From positions 2,926,001 to 2,990,000 of the forward strand of contig NZ_CP132334.1 of assembly GCF_030758415.1 (NCBI RefSeq): a DNA stretch of 64,000 bases. The letters are read 5' to 3'. This document shows positions 52,560 to 61,219 of this stretch, one piece after another (the first letter of the stretch is position 1; the number at the start of each line of letters is the position of its first letter). The notes under the pieces are model-generated. The model ran no database searches. It saw nothing but the letters and a program-made list of their open reading frames with translations, and was not told where the DNA came from. The stretch comes from Parvularcula sp. IMCC14364 (GTDB lineage: Bacteria > Pseudomonadota > Alphaproteobacteria > Caulobacterales > Parvularculaceae). The translations under genes and the position numbers were made by a program.

Positions 52560-52696
52560 TGAATAAAACCGCATGTCAGAGCACTTTAAGAGATTGATAG
52601 AACTCATATACTTACCGTATTTCCCGACGCATCCGGACGGACAGGCCTGACCTCCATGACAGATGCTACAATACATGCAATCGCCAACCAGGCCAG

Positions 52697-55564
52697 CTAG
52701 ATCAAAATATCATCCTGCAACTCAGCAATCGTAACGCCATTGATCAAAAGCGTATCACCGTTGAGAGCAAAGGTGACGTTCCCGCCGGACTCACTCATCA
52801 GAGCGGTTGCCTCAGAGAGGTCAGCAAACCCGAAGCCGGTTAAATCCAGCGTATCTTGATCATCCCGAAAATCCATGATGGTAGTCTGATCATGGCCGCT
52901 GGCAAAGATGAATATATCAGCCCCGCCCTTGCCAAACAGCGTATCGATTCCAGCGCCGCCGGAGAGGATGTCATTCCCGGCACGCCCATCGAGAATGTCA
53001 TCACCAGCGCCGCCATTCAGCGTGTCATCTCCCTGTCCACCGATCAGAACATCATTCCCGGCCTCACCATGCAAAGTATCACGGCCTCCATTCCCGCGCA
53101 GATCATCATCGCCCGCACCGCCAAAGATGACATCCGTCAAACCGCGCCCAGCGACAAAATCATTGCCGTCTCCAGCATCAATAAAATCAGATCCTCTGCG
53201 CCCAGATATATTGTCATCACCTGCGCCACCGAAGATTCTGTCTGCTGCATCACCGCCAATCAACTCGTCATTACCTGCCCCTCCGTCAAGCAAGTCGCGG
53301 CCGCCGCCACCGTCCAGAGAATCACTCCCATCGCCTCCCATGAGCGAGTCGTCACCGCCATTTCCAAACAACATGTCATTTCCCGCATCACCAAAAAGCA
53401 CATCATCCTGCGATCCACCCAAGAGTGAATCAGCACTGCCTCCACCGAACAGTTCATCACGACCGTTGCCGCCTTCAAGTATGTCGCGGCCCGATCCGCC
53501 AGTCAGGACATCATCCCCCGCACCGCCTGAAAGAAAGTCCTCCCCATCACCCCCGAACAAACTGTCTTGTCCGAGACTGCCAAACAGTTGGTCATCACCT
53601 CCCAAGCCATTTAGCGTGTCATCGCCGAAAAGGCCCTTGATGACATCATCAGCTGACGTCCCGTTCAGAATATCATTTTCAACCGTTCCCAGAATGTCTG
53701 CCTCATCGACGGTAATGGCTGAGAGGCTGTAAGCCCCGGTTACACTATCAGAGAAATTCCGGTTGGCTCCGGAGGAAACACCGACAAAGAAAGTGCCCGT
53801 TGTCTGAAAGTCAACAATGACAAGATTGGAAAAGGTATCTCCCTGATCCCCCGTAAACAGCAGTTGCCCTGTAGCATCAAAAACCTCAATCAGCGGGCCT
53901 TCAAAACTGTTATTGGTCGCCAGCAAAGCCAACAGCACCTCCTGCGGAGAACTAATTGACAAGGCGAACCAGTCGCGGTCCTGATAATAATCAACGGCAC
54001 CAACCACATCACTATCAAGCGTGATGACGCCCGTTGTATTCACATCCTCAGCAAAGTCATCTGTTTGAAGCGTAGCCTGGAGTTGATATGGCGCCAACTC
54101 ATTTATCAGACTATCAATCTCAACATAATATGTACCCGCCATATTAAACCGTTGGGTAAGAACAACACCACCGACTATCGGGTCTTCAAATGCTTCAGCT
54201 GCGAAAAATGAGCCATCTTCGTTGTAAAGATTAAACGTCAAAGATTGTCCAGTCCCAAAGTCGCTACTGGTCGCGAGAAACTCCACGACGTCATTATCGC
54301 TAACTGCAAACTCGTACCAGTCTGTGTCAGACTCAAAATCAAAACTGCCGGCAAAAGCCTTCCCATCCGTTGGCAGCTGAGCCGCTGTTTCAGGAGAAGA
54401 TCCGGCACTATCTTCAATAGACACGGCAGCCAGGGCATACTGACCAAGATTGTTTTCAGGTGCAGAAATCGCGAGATAGAATGTGCCAGCCTCCTCGAAT
54501 GTGTGGGTAAGAGAAGTTAAGCCCGGAGTTGATACGCTTTCTATCCCGATGGCCAGAAAGAACCCGTCGGCGCGCACCAGCTCCATACCGGCGCTCAGGC
54601 TGTCAACATCATCTACCTCAAGCACAAACCGAACAGTCTGCCCGGCCTCTACATTTACACCAATCCAATCCTCATCAAAGCTGAACTGAATAGCCCCTGT
54701 AGTCGCAGGGCCATCAATGATAACCTTGCCACTTGTCGCAGCAGAATCTTCAAACTCATCCGTATCTGCCCTGACAGCTGACACAGTATAGTCAGCGTTC
54801 AAAGACCCCTGCACCTCGAGGTAATAGGTATCTGCCTGATCGAACGTGAAAGTAAGATCACTGTTCGGACTTGCCCCGCCAATACTGTCACCATTACTGT
54901 CGAATACGGTCAGCTGGTAAAAACCGCCATCAGTATCCAGTATAAAATTGATCAGATCGCCTGCATTCGCAGAAAAGGCAAACCAGTCACGATCGATACT
55001 GAAGTCTGACTGACTGGTAACGCCCGGGCCGTTAATAGTCAGCACGCCTGTCGTTGTGATATTCCCGGCAATATCATCCATCAATCGACTGGCTGTGACT
55101 GAGTAACCTCCAGTAGCGGAACTACCGAAACCCTGCGCGATCTGCACATAAACTGTGCCGGATTCAATGAACTCTGCATCAGTATTTGGCCCCGGATTTC
55201 CGTCAGCAAAATTGGAAAAAACCGCCGCGAACTCATCATCCGCTGAAAAGAACTCCAGCTCGGCAATATCAATCCCGGACTGGATAGTGAAATTGACAAT
55301 ATCTCCAGCAGCCACCGTTATGGCAAACCAGTCTTTATCTCCGTCAAAATCTATCGCGCCATTAACGGTTGGCCCATCAATGATCAGCTCACCCGTTGTG
55401 GATGAATCTCCGGCGAAATCATCCCCATCCATATTGAAGAAGGGGATATGCGGACCACTATCAGGAAGTGGAAAAGCTGCACCGCTGTCAGGAGACGCTT
55501 CATAAAAACCAAGCTGACTCTGCTCAGCAACTTGCAATACATTATTATGGTTGATTCTACGCAC
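52697..55564 (-). CDS. Secreted PPC-repeat / RTX calcium-binding protein
   Basis: This 955-aa exoprotein has no N-terminal signal peptide and has the features of a type I secretion substrate. Five PPC-like beta domains (each with a D-x-D-W-F/Y core, e.g. DGDKDWFAI, DRDWFAF, DTDWYEF) fill residues 45-610. About 30 RTX nonapeptides (GGxGxDxLx, e.g. GGAGDDVLTGGSGRD) fill 625-885, and the C-terminal domain (FIFASGHDQTTIMDF, LDLTGFGF) carries the export signal. No enzymatic domain is visible. It starts with GTG, 8 nt after AGGGAG. No secretion ABC transporter is nearby. Confidence 0.88.
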   Translation of the reverse strand: MRRINHNNVLQVAEQSQLGFYEASPDSGAAFPLPDSGPHIPFFNMDGDDFAGDSSTTGELIIDGPTVNGAIDFDGDKDWFAITVAAGDIVNFTIQSGIDIAELEFFSADDEFAAVFSNFADGNPGPNTDAEFIESGTVYVQIAQGFGSSATGGYSVTASRLMDDIAGNITTTGVLTINGPGVTSQSDFSIDRDWFAFSANAGDLINFILDTDGGFYQLTVFDSNGDSIGGASPNSDLTFTFDQADTYYLEVQGSLNADYTVSAVRADTDEFEDSAATSGKVIIDGPATTGAIQFSFDEDWIGVNVEAGQTVRFVLEVDDVDSLSAGMELVRADGFFLAIGIESVSTPGLTSLTHTFEEAGTFYLAISAPENNLGQYALAAVSIEDSAGSSPETAAQLPTDGKAFAGSFDFESDTDWYEFAVSDNDVVEFLATSSDFGTGQSLTFNLYNEDGSFFAAEAFEDPIVGGVVLTQRFNMAGTYYVEIDSLINELAPYQLQATLQTDDFAEDVNTTGVITLDSDVVGAVDYYQDRDWFALSISSPQEVLLALLATNNSFEGPLIEVFDATGQLLFTGDQGDTFSNLVIVDFQTTGTFFVGVSSGANRNFSDSVTGAYSLSAITVDEADILGTVENDILNGTSADDVIKGLFGDDTLNGLGGDDQLFGSLGQDSLFGGDGEDFLSGGAGDDVLTGGSGRDILEGGNGRDELFGGGSADSLLGGSQDDVLFGDAGNDMLFGNGGDDSLMGGDGSDSLDGGGGRDLLDGGAGNDELIGGDAADRIFGGAGDDNISGRRGSDFIDAGDGNDFVAGRGLTDVIFGGAGDDDLRGNGGRDTLHGEAGNDVLIGGQGDDTLNGGAGDDILDGRAGNDILSGGAGIDTLFGKGGADIFIFASGHDQTTIMDFRDDQDTLDLTGFGFADLSEATALMSESGGNVTFALNGDTLLINGVTIAELQDDILI

Positions 55565-55589
55565 GCAACTAACTCCCTGCAGACGACTT

Positions 55590-55606
55590 TCTCACACACA
55601 GTGAGA
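55590..55606 (-). promoter_or_regulatory. CTCAC-N5-GTGAG dyad upstream of the RTX gene
   Basis: TCTCAC-ACACA-GTGAGA is a perfect 6-bp dyad located 26 bp before the GTG start. The core and spacing match the CTCAC-ATACT-GTGAG dyad upstream of tiny membrane gene C, and both are followed by GGCA on the plus strand. It could be a common operator. Confidence 0.4.
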
Positions 55607-55734
55607 GGCAACAAAGTTACGCAGGGCGCATTGGGGCGTCAATCCTAATGACCCCCTTGCCTGCATATTTCAAGGAGTATGCAAACACGGCACACCATAG
55701 ACAGGAAAACTGACTGGACAGCACCCCAATTCAG

Positions 55735-56301
55735 ATGCAGCCTGTCGCCATGAAAAACCACTCTGCAACCGGCGGATTACTCACATTCCGCAAAGCCAGA
55801 ATGAGAGACCTGCCACTGCTCGAGCGCTGGGAAGAGGCGCCGCACATGATTGAGGCAATGCCTGATTTTGAATGGGATTATGCAGAAGATCTCGCCCATG
55901 ATCCATATTGGCGGCAACAGCTGATTGCAGAGGCTGACGAGCAACCCATCGGTTTTCTGCAAATCATTGATGCGCATAGAGAGGAAACACATTATTGGGG
56001 CGATGTACCTGAAGGAACACACGCCATAGATATCTGGATCGGTGAACAGGACTTTATCGGCAAAGGATACGGCTGGAAGATGATGAACTGGGCCCTGGAG
56101 CAATGTTTCGCCAACTCCACCTGCCAGCAGGTCCTGATAGACCCGTTTGCAAGCAACAGGCACGCCATAAGCTTCTACAAAAAGCTTGGCTTCAGGTTTG
56201 TCGAAATGCGCATCTTTGACGAAGAAGACGAGCCTTGCGCTGTTTACCAGCTGAGCCGCTCAGACTGGTTGGCGCGGCCTAATGTTTCTATACCAGCCTA
56301 A
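55735..56301 (+). CDS. GNAT acetyltransferase, AAC(6')-like
   Basis: This 188-aa acetyltransferase resembles the aminoglycoside 6'-N-acetyltransferase / siderophore-acyltransferase type. It shows FRKARMRDLPLLERWEEAPH at the start, HAIDIWIGEQDFIGKGYGWK (acetyl-CoA loop) and DPFASNRHAISFYKKLGFRF at the end. The natural substrate is unknown; resistance activity cannot be concluded from sequence alone. An in-frame ATG 15 nt downstream (55750) is an alternative start. Confidence 0.85.
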   Translation: MQPVAMKNHSATGGLLTFRKARMRDLPLLERWEEAPHMIEAMPDFEWDYAEDLAHDPYWRQQLIAEADEQPIGFLQIIDAHREETHYWGDVPEGTHAIDIWIGEQDFIGKGYGWKMMNWALEQCFANSTCQQVLIDPFASNRHAISFYKKLGFRFVEMRIFDEEDEPCAVYQLSRSDWLARPNVSIPA

Positions 56302-56345
56302 GCGCTATGTGACCGTTAAAAAGTAGCTATTCTCGACAGCCAGCG

Positions 56346-56374
56346 ATGCATGGCACGGAATATGTGCCATGCAT
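56346..56374. terminator. Bidirectional-type terminator hairpin
   Basis: A perfect 11-bp stem ATGCATGGCAC / GTGCCATGCAT with a 7-nt loop is followed on the plus strand by TTTCCTTTT. It lies between the convergent acetyltransferase gene and the gene ending at 56401. Confidence 0.8.
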
Positions 56375-56400
56375 TTCCTTTTGATGAACTGCATAGAAGA

Positions 56401-57375
56401 TCACAGGGCAAGATACCAGAAGGTACCGTTGCCGTTTTTAAGCCACTGTCGTCGCTTGCGGGTGCCGCAGCTCTCAAGAAACGACGGTGCGCGGTTGGTA
56501 CGCTGGAAACAGAACTTCCGAGGTAGCTCTTTGTAAAGAGACATGGGCGGTTTTGAGTAATCCCGCGCCAGGCCTTTCAGGTGGTTGCCGGTTTCGAAAG
56601 TGTGCATCCATACCTGACGGATGGACAACAGCTCAACCAGCACCTGCAGCGCTGCTGCCAGCATAGCTTCCGACCAGACTTTAGCGTGTTGGAGCAGATA
56701 CTGCTCATAGTAATGACAGAATGTCTCTGCATCCACCGAACACTCGGTCCTGCCGCCAAGAACAGGGCTTGTGCCCTTCTTCTTCGCCCTCAGAGATTGC
56801 GCCCACTTGTAGTCCAAGGCGGCATCCCGCAGCCAGTCATTTTGCAACTCCTCGATCAGCGCTTCACCCGTTTCCAGATCAAAATCAATCCGTGCCCATG
56901 CAAGTGTATTCCGACCGCCTTCTTCCGTATTAACCGGATGGTTGAAATACGTGAAATATTGTCGGTTCTCGCGGTCAATACGTTGACGATAGAATCCATC
57001 ATGCTGCCCGGTAAAATTGAGCTGCACCACGAAGGAGTATCCTTTTCGGCTAGTCTGGTCAAAGCGGGAGAGCTTATCTCCCGGCAATGGCCATTGACCG
57101 AAGTCAAGGCTGTAAGCGAGCGTAGCATAATCCATCTGCGCCGCGTCAACTTTGGAAAGGTCAAGTATGCCTTTGCCACAGGCCGCCAAAGCTGTTTTCA
57201 AGGCTGGTTTTTCCAACAATCCACGAAGCGGAGACTGGCGTACATCCTTGATACTGATTTGGTCGCCAAAGGCCCAGCGCAATAGAAGCGGTGCAAACCG
57301 ATCACGGTAATAATATAGAATATGACGCTCACGCCCTGAATTAGTGCGCACGCGTCCCAGGAGGTCAAGTCTCAT
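56401..57375 (-). CDS. Unrecognised 324-aa protein
   Basis: This soluble protein has no signal peptide or membrane span. It has many aromatic and basic residues, a motif ARIDFDLETGEALIEELQND followed by WLRDA in the middle, and a basic C-terminus (CGTRKRRQWLKNGNGTFWYL). I cannot place it in a family with confidence. The ATG at 57375 has GGTGA 5 nt upstream; an alternative is 57387. It is monocistronic, with a long leader that is rich in hairpins. Confidence 0.7.
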   Translation of the reverse strand: MRLDLLGRVRTNSGRERHILYYYRDRFAPLLLRWAFGDQISIKDVRQSPLRGLLEKPALKTALAACGKGILDLSKVDAAQMDYATLAYSLDFGQWPLPGDKLSRFDQTSRKGYSFVVQLNFTGQHDGFYRQRIDRENRQYFTYFNHPVNTEEGGRNTLAWARIDFDLETGEALIEELQNDWLRDAALDYKWAQSLRAKKKGTSPVLGGRTECSVDAETFCHYYEQYLLQHAKVWSEAMLAAALQVLVELLSIRQVWMHTFETGNHLKGLARDYSKPPMSLYKELPRKFCFQRTNRAPSFLESCGTRKRRQWLKNGNGTFWYLAL

Positions 57376-57433
57376 GACATTCACCATTAAGATAGAGAAA
57401 CGCGTGGACGCAAAACGAACGACCAGGTTCGCT

Positions 57434-57590
57434 AACGCTATAGCGTTTATCTTATTGAAATTTATGGGTTTTACGTATTCCGGCGCTTGTACGCGCCCTT
57501 CTGGTATAGCCTATTGGCTATGAAAGGCGTGCACGCCCATCGCACTTTTTGCGATGTCGCGGAACAGCTGATATATCTGTTCTGGTTTTT
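57434..57590. ncRNA. Array of six consecutive hairpins
   Basis: Within 150 bp six perfect inverted repeats follow one another: AACGCTATAGCGTT (57434-57447), GGCGC-N6-GCGCC (57482-57497), ATAGCC-TATT-GGCTAT (57506-57521), GGCGTGCACGCC (57526-57537), CATCGCA-CTTTT-TGCGATG (57538-57556) and GAACAG-N9-CTGTTC (57562-57582). The last is followed by TGGTTTTT on the plus strand. Either it is a plus-strand RNA with its own terminator, or the structured leader of the gene starting at 57375. On the minus strand TTGACG and TATATC at 18-bp spacing could be the promoter. Confidence 0.5.
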
Positions 57591-57757
57591 GCACGTCAAA
57601 ATTCCTGTTTGTATTTACGGTGCAGGCGGATAATAGAGAAATCCAATTATGTCAAGAGCATGCATAAACTGAATACGCGGCAACAAAGAGTTTCCCCGAT
57701 TGACAGAGAGTAAAGGATCGCCGAGGGTTTAATCGAACAAGACCTCGGAGATTCAAA

Positions 57758-58186
57758 ATGAGATTGATCGCCCCTGCCCTCGCGGCCCTTGCCCTCACTA
57801 CCACCCCAGTCCTCGCCGAAGAGCTGGATGTCGCCGGCCTCTGGCTCACCCAGTCCGGCGGCGGCAAGGTCAACATCAGCGACTGTGGCGATGGAACACC
57901 CTGCGGCACCCTAACCTGGGTGGACCCGGCAGAGGCAGGCCCCGGCATTGATGGTAACAACCCGGACCCAGAATTGCAGGGTCGCCCCCTGGTCGGCATT
58001 CAACTTGTCTGGGGTTTTGAGCGTAATGGCGAGAGCTGGCGTCGCGGCAATATCTATGATCCGGAAACCGGCAAAACTTACCGTTCCACCCTCCGCCTGA
58101 ATGATGACGGCACGTTGCGCGTGCAAGGCTGCGTCGGCCCGATCTGTCAAAGTCAGATCTGGACGGCACTAGAGGTTGATGGTTAA
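57758..58186 (+). CDS. DUF2147 family exported protein
   Basis: This 142-aa protein has a signal peptide (APALAALALTTTPVLA). The DUF2147 domain begins VAGLWLTQSGGGKVNI and contains GTLTWVDPAE, GIQLVWGFERNGESWRRGNI and LRVQGCVGPICQSQIW. It is a small lipocalin-like periplasmic protein of unknown function. It is preceded by weak translation signals and is monocistronic or co-transcribed with the next gene (30 bp apart). Confidence 0.87.
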   Translation: MRLIAPALAALALTTTPVLAEELDVAGLWLTQSGGGKVNISDCGDGTPCGTLTWVDPAEAGPGIDGNNPDPELQGRPLVGIQLVWGFERNGESWRRGNIYDPETGKTYRSTLRLNDDGTLRVQGCVGPICQSQIWTALEVDG

Positions 58187-58216
58187 GCAGAACCTAGATT
58201 GAAGGGGGGAAATCAG

Positions 58217-58630
58217 GTGGATTCACAAATTCAAATGGAACAATACGCGATTGTCCGTCACGAAATGTTCGAGCAGATGAAGCTGCGTGATGACTGCATT
58301 AAATTCGTTGCTGTCGCGAATGCAGCAGTTGCGAGTTGGCTCATGACAAATCCGGTAAATGATAGTCAGCAGATAGTCTATTGGTTGCCGTTTTTGCTAA
58401 CTTCAGTTTTTTTTGTTCGATACCGAGTATTCTCAAGCCGCATACACATGCGGGGCATATATTCTCTGGAGCTTGAGAAGCAGCTTGGACTTATCGACGG
58501 TATCGGCTGGCAGCATTATTGGAATGCGAACAGAGGTAACATTGTTGTGCGCTCAGTCACAACAACTGATTTTTTCGTCTGGATACTGTTATTTCTCTCC
58601 GCAGGTTGGTTCGGCGTAACTTTCGCTTAG
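58217..58630 (+). CDS. Hypothetical two-span membrane protein
   Basis: This 137-aa protein has two hydrophobic stretches (IVYWLPFLLTSVFFVRYRVF and FFVWILLFLSAGWFGVTFA) and a cytosolic helical N-terminus. No family is recognised. The GTG at 58217 is chosen because AAGGGGGG lies 6-8 nt upstream; the TTG at 58199 has no such signal. Composition is somewhat AT-richer than the DUF2147 gene upstream. Confidence 0.65.
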   Translation: MDSQIQMEQYAIVRHEMFEQMKLRDDCIKFVAVANAAVASWLMTNPVNDSQQIVYWLPFLLTSVFFVRYRVFSSRIHMRGIYSLELEKQLGLIDGIGWQHYWNANRGNIVVRSVTTTDFFVWILLFLSAGWFGVTFA

Positions 58631-58743
58631 TAAACGGCCAGCGAAGTTTTCCTAGGAGCATTTTAATATCTGATTCTATGAAACGGTTACCTGCGACTCG
58701 TACTGCAGATGCTTTCGCCGAGGATGATCTCAATGCTCACTCC

Positions 58744-60300
58744 TCACAGCCCCAGCTCTTTCCACATCTCATCTACCCGCTTGACCACGCCTTCGTCCAT
58801 CTTGAGCACCTCGCCCCATTCGCGTTTTGTCTCGGGGGGCCATTTGTCTGTGGCGTCGAGGCCGATCTTGCTGCCCAACCCGCTCTCAGGCGAGGCGAAG
58901 TCGAGATAGTCGATCGGTGTGTGCTCAATCACGGTGATATCGCGGGCCGGATCCATCTTGGTGCTGACGGCCCACCAGACATCTTTCCAATCGCGCGCAT
59001 TCACGCCTTCATCCACAACAATCACCCATTTGGTGTACATGAACTGCCGCAGGAATGACCAAGCGCCCATCATCACCCGCTTAGCGTGGCCGGGATAGGC
59101 CTTTTTCATGGCGATGACAGCAATGCGGTAAGAACAGCCTTCTGGCGGCAACCAGAAATCCGTAATCTCCGGGAACTGTTGCTGCAACAGGGGGATGAAC
59201 ACTTCGTTCAAAGCCTCCCCCAGAACACTCGGCTCATCCGGCGGGCGGCCAGTGAAGGTGCTGAGATAAATCGGCTCTCGCCGCATGGTGATCGCCGTCA
59301 CCGTGAAGACCGGAAACTGCTCTACCGAGTTATAATAACCTGTATGATCCCCATACGGCCCTTCATCTGCATATTCTTCCAGAGAGACATGCCCCTCTAA
59401 GACAATCTCGGCTTCCGCCGGCACCTTCAAAGGCACGGTCTTGCAGTCCACCAGCTCGGCTTTTTTGCCACGCAGCAGCCCGGCAAACTGATACTCTGAC
59501 AGCGTATCCGGCACAGGCGTAACTGCGGCAAGGATCGTACCGGGGTCTGCGCCCAGCACAGCAGCAGCAGGCAGCGGTTCCGACTTTTCCTTTGACCAGC
59601 GCTGATGATGTTGCGCGCCGCCGCGGTGTTTCAGCCAGCGCATGATGGTCTTGTTATGGCTCAACCGCTGCATACGATAGATGCCGAGATTGAAATTGTC
59701 CTCACGCTTGTCAGATGGGCCCTTGGTGACAATCAACGGCCACGTGATGAGCGGTGCTGGCTCACCCGGCCAACAGGTCTGTATAGGGAGCTTGTGGAGG
59801 TCAATATCATCTCCTTCCAGCACCACTTCCTGACAGGGGGCTGTGCCGAATTTCTTCGACGACGGTTTCATGGCCAATACCTGCTTGGCCAAAGGCAACA
59901 ACTCCAGCGCGTCTTTCAGGCCGCCGGGTGGCTCCGGCTGGCGCAAAAAGGCGAGGGTTTCGCCCACTTCACGCAATTCTTCACCCGTTTCCCGAGCGAG
60001 ATTACCCATAGTAACGCCCATGGCGACGCGCTTGACCGTGCCGAAAAGGTTGACCAGAACCGGCACGTCCGAAGGTGTACCGTCTTCCATTACCGGCTTT
60101 TCAAACAGCACCGCCGGGCCCCCTTTTGCGAGCAGGCGGGTTTGAATCTCGGTCATCTCCAGAACAGTTGAGATAGGATGCGTCACGCGCACCAGTTCGC
60201 CTTCTGCCTCCAGCCGCTCAATGAACTCGCGCAGGGAGCGATAAGGCCCTGCTTTTTTCGGGCTGTCAGTGGCGGCGGGCGATGTAGACGCTTCAGGCAT
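58744..60300 (-). CDS. ubiD: UbiD family decarboxylase
   Basis: This is the 4-hydroxy-3-polyprenylbenzoate decarboxylase of ubiquinone biosynthesis, using prenylated FMN supplied by UbiX. The 518-aa protein has [17 protein letters not shown], the [10 protein letters not shown] region, [12 protein letters not shown] and [20 protein letters not shown], covering the prFMN site and the catalytic E-R-E residues. The ATG at 60300 gives [12 protein letters not shown] followed by [20 protein letters not shown], the canonical start. A function on another aromatic acid cannot be excluded. Confidence 0.93.
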   Translation of the reverse strand: MPEASTSPAATDSPKKAGPYRSLREFIERLEAEGELVRVTHPISTVLEMTEIQTRLLAKGGPAVLFEKPVMEDGTPSDVPVLVNLFGTVKRVAMGVTMGNLARETGEELREVGETLAFLRQPEPPGGLKDALELLPLAKQVLAMKPSSKKFGTAPCQEVVLEGDDIDLHKLPIQTCWPGEPAPLITWPLIVTKGPSDKREDNFNLGIYRMQRLSHNKTIMRWLKHRGGAQHHQRWSKEKSEPLPAAAVLGADPGTILAAVTPVPDTLSEYQFAGLLRGKKAELVDCKTVPLKVPAEAEIVLEGHVSLEEYADEGPYGDHTGYYNSVEQFPVFTVTAITMRREPIYLSTFTGRPPDEPSVLGEALNEVFIPLLQQQFPEITDFWLPPEGCSYRIAVIAMKKAYPGHAKRVMMGAWSFLRQFMYTKWVIVVDEGVNARDWKDVWWAVSTKMDPARDITVIEHTPIDYLDFASPESGLGSKIGLDATDKWPPETKREWGEVLKMDEGVVKRVDEMWKELGL

Positions 60301-60488
60301 GATCAGATCTTTCTTTATTACAGAATACAGATAGCGCTTTTCGCCGCGATTGAAAGCAGCGGCAAAGCGTGCTGACAATGATGCGTGACTGCGGCCCTCT
60401 GCGTCAGCTGGCAACAGATACGCCCCAACTTGCCCTGACCCGCATTATAGCGTTACAATTTTTGTTACAGTAGAAAAGGCCCAAAGTG

Positions 60489-60620
60489 ATGAGCGGCGAC
60501 AGGCAGAATGGCGCTAACATGGTGGCGATCATCATGCTCGTTCTGATCGGCACCGCCAATATCGGCTACGGTATGTGGCGCATGACGCATGGGGAAGAAC
60601 TGGCCCGCCATTATTCATAG
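60489..60620 (+). CDS. Tiny single-span membrane protein
   Basis: This 43-aa frame has a short polar start (MSGDRQNGAN), one membrane span (MVAIIMLVLIGTANIGYGMW) and a polar tail (RMTHGEELARHYS). AAGG lies about 9 nt before the ATG. It is divergent from ubiD. No homologous family is recognised, but the length and hydrophobic pattern are gene-like. Confidence 0.5.
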   Translation: MSGDRQNGANMVAIIMLVLIGTANIGYGMWRMTHGEELARHYS

Positions 60621-60980
60621 CAGCTACAATGTGCTTTCTGCTGGCAGTTGTAATTCGTGCGCGTAGTAATTAGATTATTGCGATAAAAGTGGCTAAAACC
60701 CATTCTCAATTTGAAATACCGCCAAAGCTACCTTTATCGGCAAAACCAGCAATCCCTGTAATGAATAGTGATAACCAGAATGTCCGCTCAGACTCTGAGG
60801 GTGTACCTTCTGGTATAAAGGACTGCACAGACCTGATCTGATCAAATCCGGCAGTCTGCTTTTTTCCTTTGCCGAAAACCGTGATCGGCTAACCAACGAT
60901 ACGCAGCGTGACTCGCTAACGAAAGAGTCCCTGTCTGTGCCAATCGAAAAAATGGTCTGGTTGAGGTTTGTCCGTCACAG
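60621..60980. other. Spacer without a visible gene
   Basis: About 360 bp hold only short frames with poor translation signals. Weak dyads such as GCAG-T-CTGC followed by TTTTTT at about 60852-60866 could act as a terminator. I see no RNA gene. Confidence 0.4.
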
Positions 60981-61166
60981 CTAGCGCTTGCGGCGCAGAT
61001 GTCGGTCAACCACGTTCCACTGCTCAAGGTTGGCGAGAGAGTCAAAATCATTCTCGACTGTACCTTTGTTCTTCGAATACTGCTCAAGTTTGCTGACCCG
61101 GAAAAACGCCAACGCGCCCATCACACCCAGAATAAGCGCCGCTATAGACACAAGATCAATAGTCAT
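60981..61166 (-). CDS. Small membrane protein (61 aa)
   Basis: One membrane span near the N-terminus (LVSIAALILGVMGALAFFRV) is followed by a charged helical tail (SKLEQYSKNKGTVENDFDSL) and a basic end. GAGAGGAG lies about 10 nt before the ATG. The divergent neighbour is the alpha/beta hydrolase gene. No family is recognised. Confidence 0.5.
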   Translation of the reverse strand: MTIDLVSIAALILGVMGALAFFRVSKLEQYSKNKGTVENDFDSLANLEQWNVVDRHLRRKR

Positions 61167-61219
61167 GGAATTTGTTCTCCTCTCGATTTAACCCTAACAT
61201 ACAATGTAAGAGGGGAATG

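Noticed and set aside
52900-53700. Dense short DNA repeats that could suggest a CRISPR array or tandem repeat element
   Set aside because: The periodicity is 27 bp and in frame with RTX nonapeptides of the minus-strand gene; there are no spacers.
52908-53732. Long open frame on the plus strand rich in Ser/Pro
   Set aside because: It is the antisense shadow of the Gly/Asp-rich RTX repeats, with repeat-driven absence of stops.
55735-56301. Aminoglycoside resistance gene
   Set aside because: The fold is AAC(6')-like, but chromosomal relatives include siderophore and other acyltransferases; sequence alone does not show resistance.
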